Positions 24,421 to 34,729 of a DNA stretch of 64,000 nt are shown one piece after another. The stretch's first letter is position 1. Each line of letters opens with the position of its first letter. The position numbers were made by a program, and so were the translations under genes. The DNA comes from Macrostomum hystrix (Eukaryota; Platyhelminthes; Macrostomidae). The stretch is taken from contig CATNEN010000015.1 in assembly GCA_950097015.1 (NCBI GenBank), forward strand, positions 1,843,501 through 1,907,500, read 5' to 3'. The notes below the pieces were generated by a model. That model saw only the letters and a program-made list of their open reading frames with translations, searched no databases and was not told where the DNA came from.

Positions 24421-25290
24421 CGCTGTAAATATACTTGATATGCTTACAAAATTCTATAAAAAAGCACAAAAATATATACATTTTCATATCATATATAACA
24501 TTACCTACTTAAGCTGTATATAATTATTTAACTATCTCTCTCTATGCTTACACACGCCAACGTTTCTATATATATTTCCTCGTTCACAAACGAACATTTA
24601 TCTAATAGGATGTATAATGAAGTTCCGCACTACACAAATTATATATATTGCTTTCCTTTGAACATATCCTCTTGTAAATACATCTTTTCATACGTAACGA
24701 CATGTGTATACCTGTCTTAATACTTATACTTTCTATAAAAGTGGTAAAAAGAATAAAAACATATAAAACTGAAAAAAAAATAACAAAAATATATTACCAT
24801 CTAACTTGTCTTCGTTTATAACGTGAATATATATATAACCAAAAAACTAAAAATCACAAAATCAAAAAGCAAATAAAAATAGCAATATTAGAAAACAAAA
24901 TAAAAAGCAGTAATCTAGAAAAGCGTCTAATGATATAAATATTCCTACAAAAATCCCTCCTCGCTATTACACTTTGCATTCTTTGCCTGACTCCAAAACC
25001 ACGTGGTACCTATTTGTTAATTAATTATTCGCCGTGCTGATTCAATCTGAACGGAGAACACATTCCCCACACAGACGCAGATGAACACGTTTAAATAAAA
25101 GCCGCATTACTTATTCTGAATCCCCAAAATTGCCAGAACTCCGGACCACGTGCCCGAAAGCCGTTGCCTGTTGCGACAAACCCTCTTCTTACTACTCGCA
25201 GTAACCAATACTTACTTCACTATTAAGTTCTTACTCCGCCTTATTCGAATCTTGTTTTGCATTCAACTCCACAAGAAAGTTTAAAAGTAC
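24421..25290. other. AT-rich leader of the gag element
   Basis: Very AT-rich sequence with many TATATA runs. No reading frame of interest and no recognisable primer-binding site. Confidence 0.5.
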
Positions 25291-28200
25291 ATGAATTTAT
25301 TGCCTAGTTATACTCGCTCTGGAAGAAATTATCAATCATTGAAATTGGAGGACCCACAGCAATCTCAAATACCGAATCAGTCCATAGACCCTGATTCTAT
25401 AGTTGAGAACAATCCAAACGGCACAAACCCCTCCGTCTTGTCCACACCTCAGAATAGAACTGTTACAGGCGCATCAACTTCCGTCACTTTTGGAGACTTA
25501 CCGTCATACAGAGACAGTACATTACAAGGTCCACCACTCGCTTCCGTCGACCAAGATAACGACGATCAAAACGTCCAAGTCCCAAACATGGAAGAAGCCG
25601 CAGCAGCTTTACGACAATTTACTGACACAATGAACCGAGCTATGGGCACCGGCGCTGAACAACCGGTGTCAGCGACGGTTCTCGCTGAGGTCCGCAATTG
25701 TGTCAAAGGCATCAATCAGATGCATGACTTCCCGACTTTTGTAGCCGAATTCGACCTGGCTGCCCGAACTTTTGGATTATCGAATACCACCAAAATTCGC
25801 ATATTTCCACGACTACTGGACGACTTACTCAAGCTCGAATTTGGAAGGCTCGATGCCCAGACTCAAAATTCGTTCCCCGATACTATTCGAGCTCTCACGG
25901 AACGCCTACGAGAGATTTCTATCGGCTCGACACTAACATTACATAATGCAACATCTCGTAAACAACAGCCAGGCGAACCATTCCTACAGTACTTTACTGA
26001 TTTACGCCGGAAAATGCGTGCTACCTTACCGGCTATAGCACCTATATATGCCGAGGGTACTGAACCCGAAACCCCTCCTACGAACTTGGGAGCAATGCAA
26101 CAACGCGACAGAGACTTTACCACCACCTTTGTCGCTACAGTCATCAACAATTCACTGCCTTACCTGCGGTCAGACCTGCTTAAGCGCAACATTTCCTCTG
26201 AGGCAGAACTGCTCAACAAGGCCTTGAGAATTGAACAGACTCGCGACTCCACTCTGGACTCGGACGAGTCTGACATTAAAAAATTGACTGAACGACTTAA
26301 TGCTCTCTTGAATACCACCCAAGAGTCTAATGAACAGTTATTGGCTACATTGAATCGCACTGCCAGGAAGTCGCAGCACACACGTCCGGAAGTCAAGACC
26401 TGCTACACTTGTGGTAAAATCGGTCACACATCCGCACGGTGTTGGGCAGGAAGTGGACCTACAACTCAGCAGGATGACAGATATCGACACCAAAATCGCC
26501 AGCCGATGAACACTTATGAGACGGCAAACTTACCTGGAGCGGCCATCCGACAAAAATTTCAAGGTTACACACCCCAGGGACAAGGCCATGGTAACCAGTA
26601 TCGCAGTCCACAGTGGCAGCCAGACAGGGGTTGCAGCTATTGCAGACACCCTGGCCACATCATCGATGTCTGCCGAAAACGCATGGCACAAAGCCAACCA
26701 CGTTATTCACCGCCTTATACACAGCCCTGGCGACACAACAATCAACACATGCGACACAATATCCGAACGATCACAGTGCCACACTATGAGGATCAACAAG
26801 AGTCTGAATGGCATCACCGCGACCACCCCGCGTCGCTTATGACACTTCAGTCTACGGATGACCCAACCCCGGATGACGGACGAATCTATAGGTTCACTGG
26901 CGATTCTAGACAGTTAGAAAACTTACTGCACAATCAAGACCCTAAACCTGCTCAGATTAACACACTCCGATTGGTATCACTTCCGACCGAACACACAACC
27001 AACGGCGTGGCCACTGTTAAGCTTGTTGTCAGCAATAGCACGACTCAGACCGAGCCGCGACAGACTCCGTTAGCTCCGCCATCACCACCGCCAACTTCGC
27101 CTCCGTCTCCCCCTGTATCGACTGTCTCCGTCGGAGTTGGCGATTTCGACGTTCGCATAGTCGCTGAGCAACATACAGAGCGGCCAACTTCAACCAAGTC
27201 CTGCAGCCCAGATATCGCCGCAATCGTCATGTCCTCAGCTGAGTGCCGCGTGCTGAAACTAATCGACACCGGGTCGAATTTGTCCATACATACGCACGAC
27301 ACGTCTACGCAGGATTCCGGATTATTATTTGATAAGCAGCCGCAAGAACAGGCGACCAGGAAATCTTCATCGACCACCTTATCGAGCAATTACTGTTGCC
27401 AGCAATCTATTCAGCAGCAGCACCAACAGCAGCAGCAGAACCAGAACCAGGAAACTGAACTACTCCACCAGCAACAGTTGGATCAAATCGAACGCGAGCA
27501 TGTGACCATCGTAAATGAACTCCGATCAATTATTACTAAACTGGAGACTCAGTTGAGCACTTATCAGACTACGGTGATCGAACTACAGCAGTCCGCCACT
27601 TCGGCCAAGTCAATTCGTCGACGCAACGTTGGCTTAATTGTGAAGCCGTCCTGCCACGACGTCGATATCAACTTCGTCGCCGAGGAGGCCAAGCTGGCTC
27701 AGCGGTTCGTTGGAATCAGCGTGGAACTTCAACCAACGCCGCCAACACCGCCGCCTCTACCGCCACCGCCACCATCACAGTCCGATACTAAGATTGGCAC
27801 ATATCCACTGCCTCCACCATCACCTCCTGTGGAGTTGCAAATGGAAGCGTTAGTTCCGCCACAAGGAAGACGACCAAAGCCACCACCTCCACCTATCCCA
27901 CAGTGGCCAGCTTCCTACGCTTGCGCCATCAAACATGCCATCACCGCAACAATGATCCAGCTACGGTGCCAAGGCACACGACAGACGCGCTACAAATGCA
28001 CAGCACTCATTGACAGTGGCGCCTCGATCTCCTGCATTTCCTCTGAATTCGCAAGAAAACTCGGCACTCCAATACAGAACACCAATTTAAGCGCAGTTTG
28101 CGCAGGAGGACAACAGCTTTCACTCAATCAGAAAACTACTCTTAAATTGGAGATCGGACGACAAGAACATTCAATAACCGCCTTTGTATTGGACTCCACA

Positions 28201-28371
28201 TTGCCAGACTATGACCTCCTCCTGGGAGTAGAAACCTTTAAAACACTTGGAATCCCACTACGGTTTGACTACTCCAAGGCGATCGCCACACTCGGCAATG
28301 AAGAATTTGCCCTGATTAATTCACTCACACCTCAGAGTGAAACATCAGAAATCATGACGAAAAGACAATGA
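25291..28371 (+). CDS. Gag-protease polyprotein of an LTR-type retroelement, no reverse transcriptase
   Basis: An uninterrupted frame of 1026 codons. Residues about 150-300 look like a Ty3-type Gag capsid region (FPTFVAEFDLAARTFGLS through FLQYFTDLRRKM). Two CCHC zinc knuckles follow: CYTCGKIGHTSARC at 371-384 and CSYCRHPGHIIDVC at 448-461. A proline-rich stretch, a Gln-rich and coiled-coil region (about 705-775) and a second proline-rich stretch precede the C-terminal retropepsin, with DSGA at residue 908 and LLLGVETFKTLGI as its second hallmark. An additional LIDTGSNLSI motif occurs at about residue 657-666. The frame stops after the protease, and nothing downstream to 30.8 kb reads as reverse transcriptase, RNase H or integrase. 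Intact gag-pro with no pol suggests a non-autonomous or deleted element; a domesticated Gag is the alternative. Confidence 0.85.
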   Translation: MNLLPSYTRSGRNYQSLKLEDPQQSQIPNQSIDPDSIVENNPNGTNPSVLSTPQNRTVTGASTSVTFGDLPSYRDSTLQGPPLASVDQDNDDQNVQVPNMEEAAAALRQFTDTMNRAMGTGAEQPVSATVLAEVRNCVKGINQMHDFPTFVAEFDLAARTFGLSNTTKIRIFPRLLDDLLKLEFGRLDAQTQNSFPDTIRALTERLREISIGSTLTLHNATSRKQQPGEPFLQYFTDLRRKMRATLPAIAPIYAEGTEPETPPTNLGAMQQRDRDFTTTFVATVINNSLPYLRSDLLKRNISSEAELLNKALRIEQTRDSTLDSDESDIKKLTERLNALLNTTQESNEQLLATLNRTARKSQHTRPEVKTCYTCGKIGHTSARCWAGSGPTTQQDDRYRHQNRQPMNTYETANLPGAAIRQKFQGYTPQGQGHGNQYRSPQWQPDRGCSYCRHPGHIIDVCRKRMAQSQPRYSPPYTQPWRHNNQHMRHNIRTITVPHYEDQQESEWHHRDHPASLMTLQSTDDPTPDDGRIYRFTGDSRQLENLLHNQDPKPAQINTLRLVSLPTEHTTNGVATVKLVVSNSTTQTEPRQTPLAPPSPPPTSPPSPPVSTVSVGVGDFDVRIVAEQHTERPTSTKSCSPDIAAIVMSSAECRVLKLIDTGSNLSIHTHDTSTQDSGLLFDKQPQEQATRKSSSTTLSSNYCCQQSIQQQHQQQQQNQNQETELLHQQQLDQIEREHVTIVNELRSIITKLETQLSTYQTTVIELQQSATSAKSIRRRNVGLIVKPSCHDVDINFVAEEAKLAQRFVGISVELQPTPPTPPPLPPPPPSQSDTKIGTYPLPPPSPPVELQMEALVPPQGRRPKPPPPPIPQWPASYACAIKHAITATMIQLRCQGTRQTRYKCTALIDSGASISCISSEFARKLGTPIQNTNLSAVCAGGQQLSLNQKTTLKLEIGRQEHSITAFVLDSTLPDYDLLLGVETFKTLGIPLRFDYSKAIATLGNEEFALINSLTPQSETSEIMTKRQ

Positions 28372-29208
28372 TGAAGTCTGCGCAAAAAACTCGATCAGTG
28401 ATCAGCATTCTTTAATACGTAAACATTGCTTTATACGTTACCCACATTTCTATTTCGTTATAATTTAATTCCCTTCTTCACCCTTGATGCTTTATATAGA
28501 ATATCATCACTTTTCCACACCTCTAATATCCGTCTTCTCTAGTACACATTATATGCCTGGATATCACTTTTGTCAATCCAAAAACACAAAAAACTACAAA
28601 AAAAAATACCACTTTTCAATACACATTATTTAGTTTCTCGCTTATCCTATTTCTTTTCATAATTATAGATAATTTTATATATTACCTAAACTCGACATGC
28701 GGCTTCACCTATATTTATTCGCTACCTTTATTACCTCCTCATACATATGTTACTCAGCTACGACTATTTCGAAGACAGACCTCTTCTCCTTACACTTGTT
28801 CTAAACATTCTTTCCAATATCTTTTCTTTCTGTCCCTTATTCCACATTCGCCTCATTGAGGCTCGACCGTGTGACTAATCTGATGACCTGGCGATTGGCT
28901 AACCCGATGACCTGGCGATTGGCTAACCTGATGACCCGAAGTCTCACCGAATACCGCTGAAGCCGACACCGTGGCCTACACTGACACGCTGTCATTCATC
29001 CAGCTATCGACTTCATCCCATACTGTCTTAGCGTTTACACCGACAGCGGCACAAGCGTCTCTCCCATCAATCAAGTCTCTCTGCCCGACTCCTGCAATTG
29101 CGATCTCTCGTGTCCGACACGAAGCAGAACCAGAAGCCTCATTTCAACGTGGTGGCCCTGAGAAGGGCCGTTTTAACGTTCACAATGGGCTAACATCATA
29201 CTGTGCAG
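28372..29208. other. region 3' of gag-pro, no pol found
   Basis: AT-rich then GC-richer sequence in which reverse transcriptase would be expected in a complete element. I find no YxDD-type or other pol motif on either strand. A 25-bp segment containing GATGACCTGGCGATTGGCTAA is repeated in tandem near 28880-28935. Confidence 0.55.
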
Positions 29209-29487
29209 TCAACAGAGCGACCCCGCAGCGAAATCGGCACCGTCTAGAGCAACTGCCGGACTAGCCGACCGCTGCTCTGGATGATGGGTATTTCGCCGTG
29301 GATATCGACATCTGCAGCCACAGCAGATGCACACCCACACGACCAGACTGACTAAGATGAAGGCGCCTAACAGCGCCCACAGGCTAATCAGCTGCCACTC
29401 GACGATCTGCAGTCGCTTGTCGAGACGCTCGACCTGAACACCGAGATATGTTAAAAGCCAGCGCAGATTTGAAATTTGGTCTTGCAT
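29209..29487 (-). CDS. 92-aa coiled-coil plus transmembrane protein, antisense to the gag element (hypothetical)
   Basis: The residues are organised as a real small membrane protein might be: a heptad-like N-terminus (ISNLRWLLTYLGVQVERLDK, then LQIVEWQL), a single hydrophobic segment (LWALLGAFILVSLVVWVCI), a juxtamembrane CCGCRCR cluster of the kind often palmitoylated, and a hydrophilic tail. No family was recognised. It runs opposite to gag-pro. An overlapping + frame at 28971-29264 is less convincing. Confidence 0.4.
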   Translation of the reverse strand: MQDQISNLRWLLTYLGVQVERLDKRLQIVEWQLISLWALLGAFILVSLVVWVCICCGCRCRYPRRNTHHPEQRSASPAVALDGADFAAGSLC

Positions 29488-30060
29488 TGCCAGTTGAGAA
29501 ACAGTTTAACTTTTAGAAACTCGCTAGAAGTCAAATGTTGCACGCATAGAGCCCCACGTTTTTCTGTCCCTTTATATCACTTTTCGTCGCTTTAATCCAA
29601 ACCTCTCCTTTCCTTTACTTTCTAACTCAATAAACTTAACTGGACATGTACATTACTCGCGCACATAGTCTATGGCACTTCTCTGCGCTTCGCTTTATCT
29701 CTACCCCACTCCCTTTGTGCACCCTCCTTGACCCTGTCTAAGGTCTTGTATATGCCACTTGTTTTGACACTCCTAATCGATCGTGTTTTTCTATCATATT
29801 CTTATACCAACTATGCATATAACCTTTACACGCCATCTCACATTTTTATACCTCCTACAAGTGTTATCAAAAGCTAGACTTCGAAATCAATTGTCAATTG
29901 TTAGGACATTTTCAATTCTTATTTCTCAAACTCGCACTATTTATACTGTACAGTTTTTTTCGCGCTTTATCATTTTCTTTAAATCTGTTTCCGAATGCCT
30001 CTTATACCGTCATCTTTTACCCCCACAAATGTTAATCAACCTCCTATAATATCTAACATA

Positions 30061-30611
30061 TTGTTATCTATGAGCTCGGAGGACCTTCGCTTCTGTAAAA
30101 AAGGGCTAATGAAGTGTTACAATTTAAACTATGCGATTTTTACATCTAGGCGCGATTAGAATATGCAGCTCTCCTGCGCGAGGATGCATTTGCAGGAGCT
30201 CTAGGATTAGCCTAAAGACTCCTGCCCTATGGCAGCCTTTGGCCGGATGAGTATAAAAGTTCTTGCACTGAGAGAAAGTAAGACCGCCCCCGCTCGCCCG
30301 TTCCTTCTTCGCTTGCTATTCAATCTCCTAGCTAGATCCGATATCTATTAGTCGCTAGCCTTTGCTATCCCTGGCTAGCCCATGCAAGATCCAGATAATT
30401 AAGAATACCTTATTGAAATTGGAATTGTGACTCCTGGAAACTTCACCCAGATCTTACCTTGAACCCTTTTCCATATCTTGGTTACTGACTCAGGATCCGT
30501 GAGTAACAATCAAATACTTGTGCTTGGGAATTACCTTCTCTCAGTGATTGTAATAATTGTAATAATTTATAGTGAGTTGTCATCTTTTAATTGTTTGCCG
30601 TAAGACCAACA
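30061..30611 (+). repeat. LTR-like segment with TATA box
   Basis: Starts TGTTATCTATGAGC and ends near GTAAGACCAACA, with TATAAAA at 30252-30258 and a GC-poor transcribed part. This layout resembles a solo LTR, but no second copy occurs in the window and target duplications are unclear. It does not match the promoter at 23854. Confidence 0.35.
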
Positions 30612-30806
30612 AAATATAATCCGATTGAGAGTATAAGACCGAAAGTGAGTGCAACATCAGGAAAAGATAGTCGATTTTCCACGCCTCCTCATTACTTAGA
30701 AATAGCCGTGTACAATTGGCTCTTGTCAAAGACAACTAGTAAAGATAATAAGAATACTCATTAAGCTAGACATTGATAGACCAGAGACGAATCTAAAATA
30801 TTTCAC

Positions 30807-30955
30807 ATACAGATATGTACACAAACATGAATACAGACATGTACACAAACATGAATACAGACATGTACACAAACATGAATACAGACATGTACACAAACAT
30901 GAATACAAACCTGTACACAAACATGAATACAAACCTGTACACAAACATGAATACA
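30807..30955. repeat. 24-bp minisatellite, right copy
   Basis: Six copies of the same 24-bp unit as at 22533-22790 (core TACACAAACATGAATACAGA), in the same orientation. It passes directly into a GGGGCAGAGG array. Confidence 0.95.
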
Positions 30956-31110
30956 GAGGGGGCAGAGGGGGATGGGGCAGAGGGGGAAGATGGGGCAGAG
31001 GGGGAAGATGGGGCAGAGGGGGAAGATGGGGCAGAGGGGGAAGATGGGGCAGTGGGGGAAGATGGGGCAGTGGGGAAGATGAGGCAGAGGGGGGAGATGG
31101 GGCAGAGGGA
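30956..31110. repeat. 18-bp purine-rich minisatellite
   Basis: About eight copies of GGGGGAAGATGGGGCAGA-type units. The same family makes the large array at 36215-37452. Confidence 0.93.
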
Positions 31111-31160
31111 GAAAGAGAGAGAAGAAGGAGGACAAGGGGAGGAAGACGGTGGAGGGAAGG

Positions 31161-31287
31161 TAGATTGGGCAGAAAGGGCAGATTTTTCCCAGAGTGCTGT
31201 GAAATAATTTTCTGTTTTCTACTGTCTCCTGATAGTTTTTTTAGTTTTGAACTCATGAAAGACAGGAACTTGCGTGTAACAGTCTCT
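31161..31287 (+). repeat. dispersed repeat, copy 1
   Basis: About 127 bp closely related to 38271-38413; both contain CCCAGAGTGCTGTGAAA and TAGTTTTTTTAGTTTTG, and both sit near GGGGCAG-type repeats. Copy 1 differs from copy 2 by scattered substitutions and small indels. Confidence 0.8.
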
Positions 31288-31577
31288 GCTGACGTTCTAT
31301 TCCTGACTGGCTTCAATAAAAGGCGACGTCAAACTCAGGGGACCGAATATGGCCGCAACGTAAAGCTTGCCTTAATGATGTGCCACTGCAGGTGCTAACC
31401 GGCTATTTGAAGACAAAAACTTGTTCCAAAATTTCATCTTAGAATTATCATAGGGATCTTGGTACACTTTTATTAACTCGAATTTAGTCTCATTGCAATG
31501 AAGCACTGATTTGTTCTAAACGAAACTTCTCAGTTCACACACTGATCACGGCCTGGACCGTTGCAGCCTTCATCGCA

Positions 31578-32130
31578 TTAGCCGATTAGCTGTGGCACAG
31601 GCAGTTCACAATTCCCATTTACTTCAATCCTGCCCGACTCCGCACAGGTGGCATAGCAGCGGCCGTTCACTTTGAAGTTCCGACACGCCACGCACATGTC
31701 TGGGCCGGGTCCCCAGCATTCGTCCTGGCACTGAGCATCGCAGGTAGCGTTCCGGCAAATCTCGCTGCTGTCATCAAAGCTCAGGTATATTATTATAATT
31801 TTAAATTCTTTAGTGACTTCCTGGATTTCTCGGATTCGATTGCTTGGATACCAGGCCCTGCAAAGATCACTAATACGCAAAAGCCGAAGCTCACGAGTAT
31901 ATTCCAAGCTAGCTAGTCCGAGGTATCTCGTCTTTAGAAAGAAAATTAAAACATTATTAGTAACGTATTTGATATTACGTAGAAATCTGAGATTTTCTAA
32001 ATTTCCGTGAATATGTAAATCTCCGTGAAGGTACTCTAAATTCTCAAATACTCCAAAGCTATCTAAGCTTCTTAAATTATAATTAGACACGAATATAACA
32101 CGAGTAGAACCGGCCCTCCAAATCGAACAC
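31578..32130 (-). pseudogene. EGF-receptor-family extracellular fragment (L domain plus furin-like Cys-rich segment)
   Basis: On the minus strand an open frame holds a receptor L-domain stretch (FENLEYLHGDLHIHGNLENL through YLGLASLEYTRELRLLRISD) followed by CDAQCQDECWGPGPDMCVAC and RNFKVNGRCYATC, the Cys-rich module that follows the second L domain of EGFR/ErbB proteins. No signal peptide, first L domain, transmembrane or kinase part is visible nearby. Its 5' end abuts a piggyBac remnant in the opposite orientation and its 3' end stops at TAA, 31580-31578. It is therefore a partial exon cluster, either a broken duplicate or part of a receptor gene mostly outside the recognised sequence. The AT-rich L-domain part and GC-richer Cys-rich part differ in base composition. 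Confidence 0.65.
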
Positions 32131-32199
32131 TGCTCAGTCCTCAATGAGTTTGCTAAACTGTCTGACATTGAAGAGGACACATTGCACGATTTGCAATGT

Positions 32200-32710
32200 T
32201 GCAAGACGCATCATCCGTGGTGGAGGAGAAGCCATCGTGCAGAAGTGCAGATCTGCATTGACCTACAACCGATGCATGGGCGGCGTTGACCGAATGGATG
32301 GTCACATGCAGCACCATCAACCTGGCAAAAAAACCACGAAGTGGTTTCTGAAGCTTGGTCTGCACCTGTTCCTGCAAATGGTTCGGAATGCTTGGATTGT
32401 GTACTGTCGGTGTGGCGGGCGGAAGGTTTTTTCCAAGTTTCTTGAGGCCAGCATTCGCGAATTGGTGCAGTGCACTGGAGGGAGTAGAAAGCGACCGGCT
32501 GCTGTAACTCTGGCAGTCCAGGCAATCGGTCTGATCGGCCCGCACTTTCCAACAAAAATAACGGCTCGCGAGAGTCAACCGAGACCTACCAAGCGGTGCC
32601 GCGTCTGCTATCGAGCTGGAAGCAGCAAGCGTACAATCTACTGCTGCCCGGAGTGCCCAGGTGCGCCTGGTCTGTGCCTGGAAGGCTGCTTTCAAGAATG
32701 GCACTCCTAG
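32200..32710 (+). pseudogene. piggyBac-type transposase, C-terminal fragment
   Basis: The frame reads the end of the DDE transposase core (ALTYNRCMGGVDRMD, then KWFLKLGLHLFLQMVRNAWI) and the C-terminal Cys-rich module (KRCRVC, YCCPECP, GLCLEGCF). In piggyBac proteins this GGVD motif carries the last catalytic Asp, and the Cys-rich module binds DNA ends. The N-terminal two thirds, including the first catalytic Asp residues, are absent, so it is a 5'-truncated remnant. No TTAA-flanked terminal repeat was seen around it. Confidence 0.8.
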
Positions 32711-33540
32711 TTGCAGTCCGATTGATTAACTACAGGCGTTAAAAACTTAATATTATCGAATTGTTGCGAGACTAAATTAAATTCAACCGTTTTTAACACG
32801 TTTTCAGTTTCAATTAGCTTAAAAAACTATTGTCAGTATAATTATTATAACTCAACCAGTCAAATATAGCTGAATTTAACCAGTTGTTATCTAGCATATT
32901 TTAACGTTTCACATAGCCTAATTCGATATATCCTAAAGCGTACTGCAACCTGTCTTTGAATACAAAAATGGAAAAATATTGTTGTATGGAGAATATACGA
33001 GTATGCTATTAGTGATAACTTATATGCTATAAGTTATTATATTCTAATATCATTCACAGCGTATCCAAGCCTAGAGAAGTGTTGCATGCTCAGTGCTTCT
33101 TTGCCGAAGAACTTTCTTCTAATGCTTTGCATTTGAGTACTTTTGGTCACGTAGTGAGAGATGTCGATACCATGATCTTTCTTACAGAGCCTTCACGAGT
33201 CTTGAATATACTTATTTGGTATGAATTCGCTTTTCAGTTTTATCATGGTTTCTAAGATCTTTTTGTTCCGGAAGACGCTAGGGAAGTATTTGTTCATTTC
33301 TGGTCTGTAATTTTTTCGATAGATTAGTGATTAAGGGTAGTGTTTTATGCGGCGTTGGTCTGCTAGTTTTTTCATTAGTTCTCTTTCTCCGTAAATTCTG
33401 AAAAAATCTGCATAATAAAAATAAGCTGAAAGGGCTGCTCAAACTTGTGCAATAAAAGGCCTTCGTGCACCTAAAATAAGGCGATCTCTATATCATGCCG
33501 TCGTATCATATAGCATTTGCTGCGAACCTGCTGTCACGGT
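32711..33540. other. AT-rich stretch without a recognised gene
   Basis: The minus strand between about 33040 and 33420 has short broken frames with a faint reverse-transcriptase-like character. No motif is good enough to annotate. Confidence 0.4.
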
Positions 33541-33561
33541 CCCTCAGGTCGCTGATCTCAC

Positions 33562-33933
33562 GACGAAACAGCAGCGCGTCTCGACATCGCTCTGGTCTGC
33601 AATTAGAGCATAGTTTGTCCAGACAAACTCCAGTTGCGTGACTGACGCTGTGAACTCCAGAGAAGTCCCGTCTGTCAGCTCGCCTGCTTCCAACGCGGCA
33701 GTCGCAGCGGATTCTGCCGCTTCCAACAGCTGCGACTCCTCGTCCGTGCTGGCAACAGACTGCAGAGTGAAGTCAGCTGGCAGCTGGTTCTCATCCAGTC
33801 GATAGAGCTTGTCCAGGAGGTCTGCAGCAGCGTGCTTGCCCTGAGCCATCATGGCCCTCTCCAGTGCCACCAGGTCAGACTGCTGAACCCTGAATGGCAA
33901 CTGACGACTTCCGTATCGGTGGCCCAGGATGCC
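33562..33933 (-). CDS. single exon similar to NACHT/NWD1-type proteins (partial)
   Basis: A 124-codon, phase 0-0 exon with acceptor CTTTCAG before 33933 and donor GTGAGA at 33561. It encodes [20 protein letters not shown] followed by helices ending [14 protein letters not shown]. The start resembles the LLGxRYGxxPLP segment upstream of the NACHT domain in NWD1/TEP1-like proteins. No neighbouring exon was found on either side, and a duplicated scrap of the phosphatase gene lies immediately upstream. It is either one exon of a gene with long introns or an isolated fragment. Confidence 0.45.
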
Positions 33934-34084
33934 CTGAAAGATTTTTTGTTCTGTTCTGAAGGTTTTCTTCACGTTCTTCAAGTTCCGAATAACAGATTTC
34001 TGCAGCCTATTGAGCTCTCGCTGCGCTCTCTTGAATGATATTCATTTAGGTTGTATAATGTCTTGTCCCGCTCGTTGTCCCATG

Positions 34085-34165
34085 TGTCAACAATGTCCCG
34101 CTCGGTCTTGCCGAAGGACAGGTGAATGTTGCGAGGCTCTGAAGGCTCCTGGGACTCGGCAATGG
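34085..34165 (-). pseudogene. 81-bp copy of purple acid phosphatase exon 1
   Basis: Nearly identical to 21886-21967 within the phosphatase exon (three differences: two substitutions and one deleted T in the CCTTGGG run). It encodes the segment around EPRNIHLSFGKTERDIV. Sequence outside these limits does not match, so this is a small partial duplication. Confidence 0.85.
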
Positions 34166-34547
34166 AAACAAAATACTTCATTGAGCCTACTTATCAGCCT
34201 GATAAGTAGTGTGCTGTGTCAGATTTTTGCATTAAATGAATGAGTTTTAAAGCAACTCAATTAAACAAATTGCAATCGAAATCAGTCTGCAAGTTAGCTA
34301 AAAGGAGTGAATAATTGTGTGGTAGTGTGTTTTAAAGGTTTTCATTTTTGTATATACGTTTTATCATTTCTTACATTATAAAATTAGTAAAAATTAAAAA
34401 ATCAAAAATGCGCCAAAAAATTATTTTGTTTTACTTTTTACCGTCATAACAAAATAATACGGTATATAAATATTTTATTTTACTTTCTACCGTGTAAATA
34501 TTATTATGTAAAATGTTTCAATTTAAACAAACGCTAAGTTTTACTGT

Positions 34548-34620
34548 ATATAAATAGCCGCAATCTGTGACCAAAAATAAAGAAGGCCGTTCGAAGGCGC
34601 TATTCGCTGGCTACTTGCTT
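34548..34620 (+). promoter_or_regulatory. possible TATA promoter with nearby AATAAA (LTR-like)
   Basis: TATATAAATAG is followed within 30 bp by AAAAATAAAG. Promoter and poly(A) motifs this close are typical of short LTRs, but no partner copy or coding part was seen. Confidence 0.25.
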
Positions 34621-34729
34621 TACAGTGCTTTAAGAGTAGAATCATAAGTGTATTCAAGACATAAAAAAAGAGTGCCTAGTGAAAGGAGTATATTGCGTTG
34701 TTCATTTTATAAGAGAGGAGAATATTGAG

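Noticed and set aside
30061-30611. This LTR-like segment as the 3' LTR of the gag-pro element
   Set aside because: It shows no similarity to the promoter region at 23515-23900, as a true LTR pair would.
33040-33420. Decayed reverse transcriptase on the minus strand
   Set aside because: Short frames such as LPLITNLSKKLQ look vaguely RT-like, but there are several stops and no catalytic motif.
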